Assembly: GCA_902560025.1 (NCBI GenBank)
Contig: CACEKL010000023.1
Location: 1-7,142, forward strand
Source of the DNA: an uncultured Bacteroidota bacterium
GTDB taxonomy: Bacteria; Bacteroidota; Bacteroidia; Flavobacteriales; Flavobacteriaceae
Length of the DNA: 7,142 nt
Reading direction: 5' to 3'
Shown here in pieces: positions 7,088-7,142 of this stretch. The notes under the pieces are model-generated. The model saw nothing but the letters and a program-made list of their open reading frames with translations. It was not told where the DNA came from and did not search any database. Every line of letters begins with the position of its first letter. The first letter of the stretch is position 1. The position numbers and the translations under genes are program-made.

Positions 7088-7142
7088 TAGCCTACTTCTT
7101 TTAACATTATTTCAATTCCGTTTTTTATGATTTCTTGTGTCT
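7087..7142 (-). CDS. nqrA: Na+-translocating NADH:quinone reductase subunit A, C-terminal end (partial)
   Basis: The last 17 codons of a gene entering from the right edge read TQEIIKNGIEIMLKEVG before TAA at 7089-7087. A short helical, lysine-rich tail ending in E-x-G is compatible with the C-terminus of NqrA, the cytoplasmic quinone-binding subunit. The assignment rests mainly on gene order, since nqrA almost always precedes nqrB. The stop overlaps the nqrB start by one base. The operon promoter must lie beyond the window. Confidence 0.8.
   Translation of the reverse strand, partial: TQEIIKNGIEIMLKEVG

Noticed and set aside
5214..7142. RNF complex (rnfD/rnfG) instead of NQR
   Set aside because: Gene order B-C-D-E-F-apbE, the NqrF ferredoxin-reductase fusion and the close NQR wording of all subunits rule out RNF; no rnfB or rnfC is present.

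Overview
The window is AT-rich (roughly one third G+C by eye, not computed) and almost completely coding. It looks like a free-living, probably marine, member of the Bacteroidota/Flavobacteriia. The reasons are the wording of the proteins (a methionine aminopeptidase with GDHAYTF, NqrD starting with LFSKKNR..LLTDPLDD, NqrF with [10 protein letters not shown] and then a further Cys), the general lack of Shine-Dalgarno-like sequence before the starts, and the A/T-rich third codon positions. No mobile element, tRNA, rRNA, CRISPR array or gene-free stretch above 300 bases was seen.

Left arm, plus strand (1-1676): the end of an unidentified gene overlaps map (type I methionine aminopeptidase) by ATGA. 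Three bases after map comes a class I SAM-dependent methyltransferase whose N-terminal region looks like a zinc ribbon that has lost all its cysteines. These three genes look like one transcription unit.

Right arm, minus strand (7142 down to 1662): the last 17 codons of nqrA, then nqrB, nqrC, nqrD, nqrE, nqrF and apbE, in the canonical order and with essentially no intergenic DNA. The six nqr genes encode the Na+-translocating NADH:quinone oxidoreductase (Na+-NQR). NqrF takes electrons from NADH through FAD and a 2Fe-2S centre. NqrD and NqrE hold an intramembrane Fe-S centre. NqrC and NqrB carry covalent FMN, NqrA belongs to the quinone-binding part, and the complex pumps Na+ outward. ApbE, the last gene, is the exported flavin transferase that attaches FMN to threonines of NqrC and NqrB, so enzyme and maturation factor are made from one transcript.

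The two arms meet tail to tail and overlap by 15 bases at 1662-1676. The only terminator-like hairpin near the junction, for plus-strand transcripts, lies inside the 3' end of apbE.

I see no undescribed system: this is core respiration plus housekeeping. The points worth a second look are a non-standard flavinylation motif in NqrB (SGET instead of SGAT, while NqrC keeps SGAT), the cysteine-less ribbon in the methyltransferase, the overlapping convergent ends, the unbroken stop/start chain of the nqr operon, and a run of eight T at the end of map.
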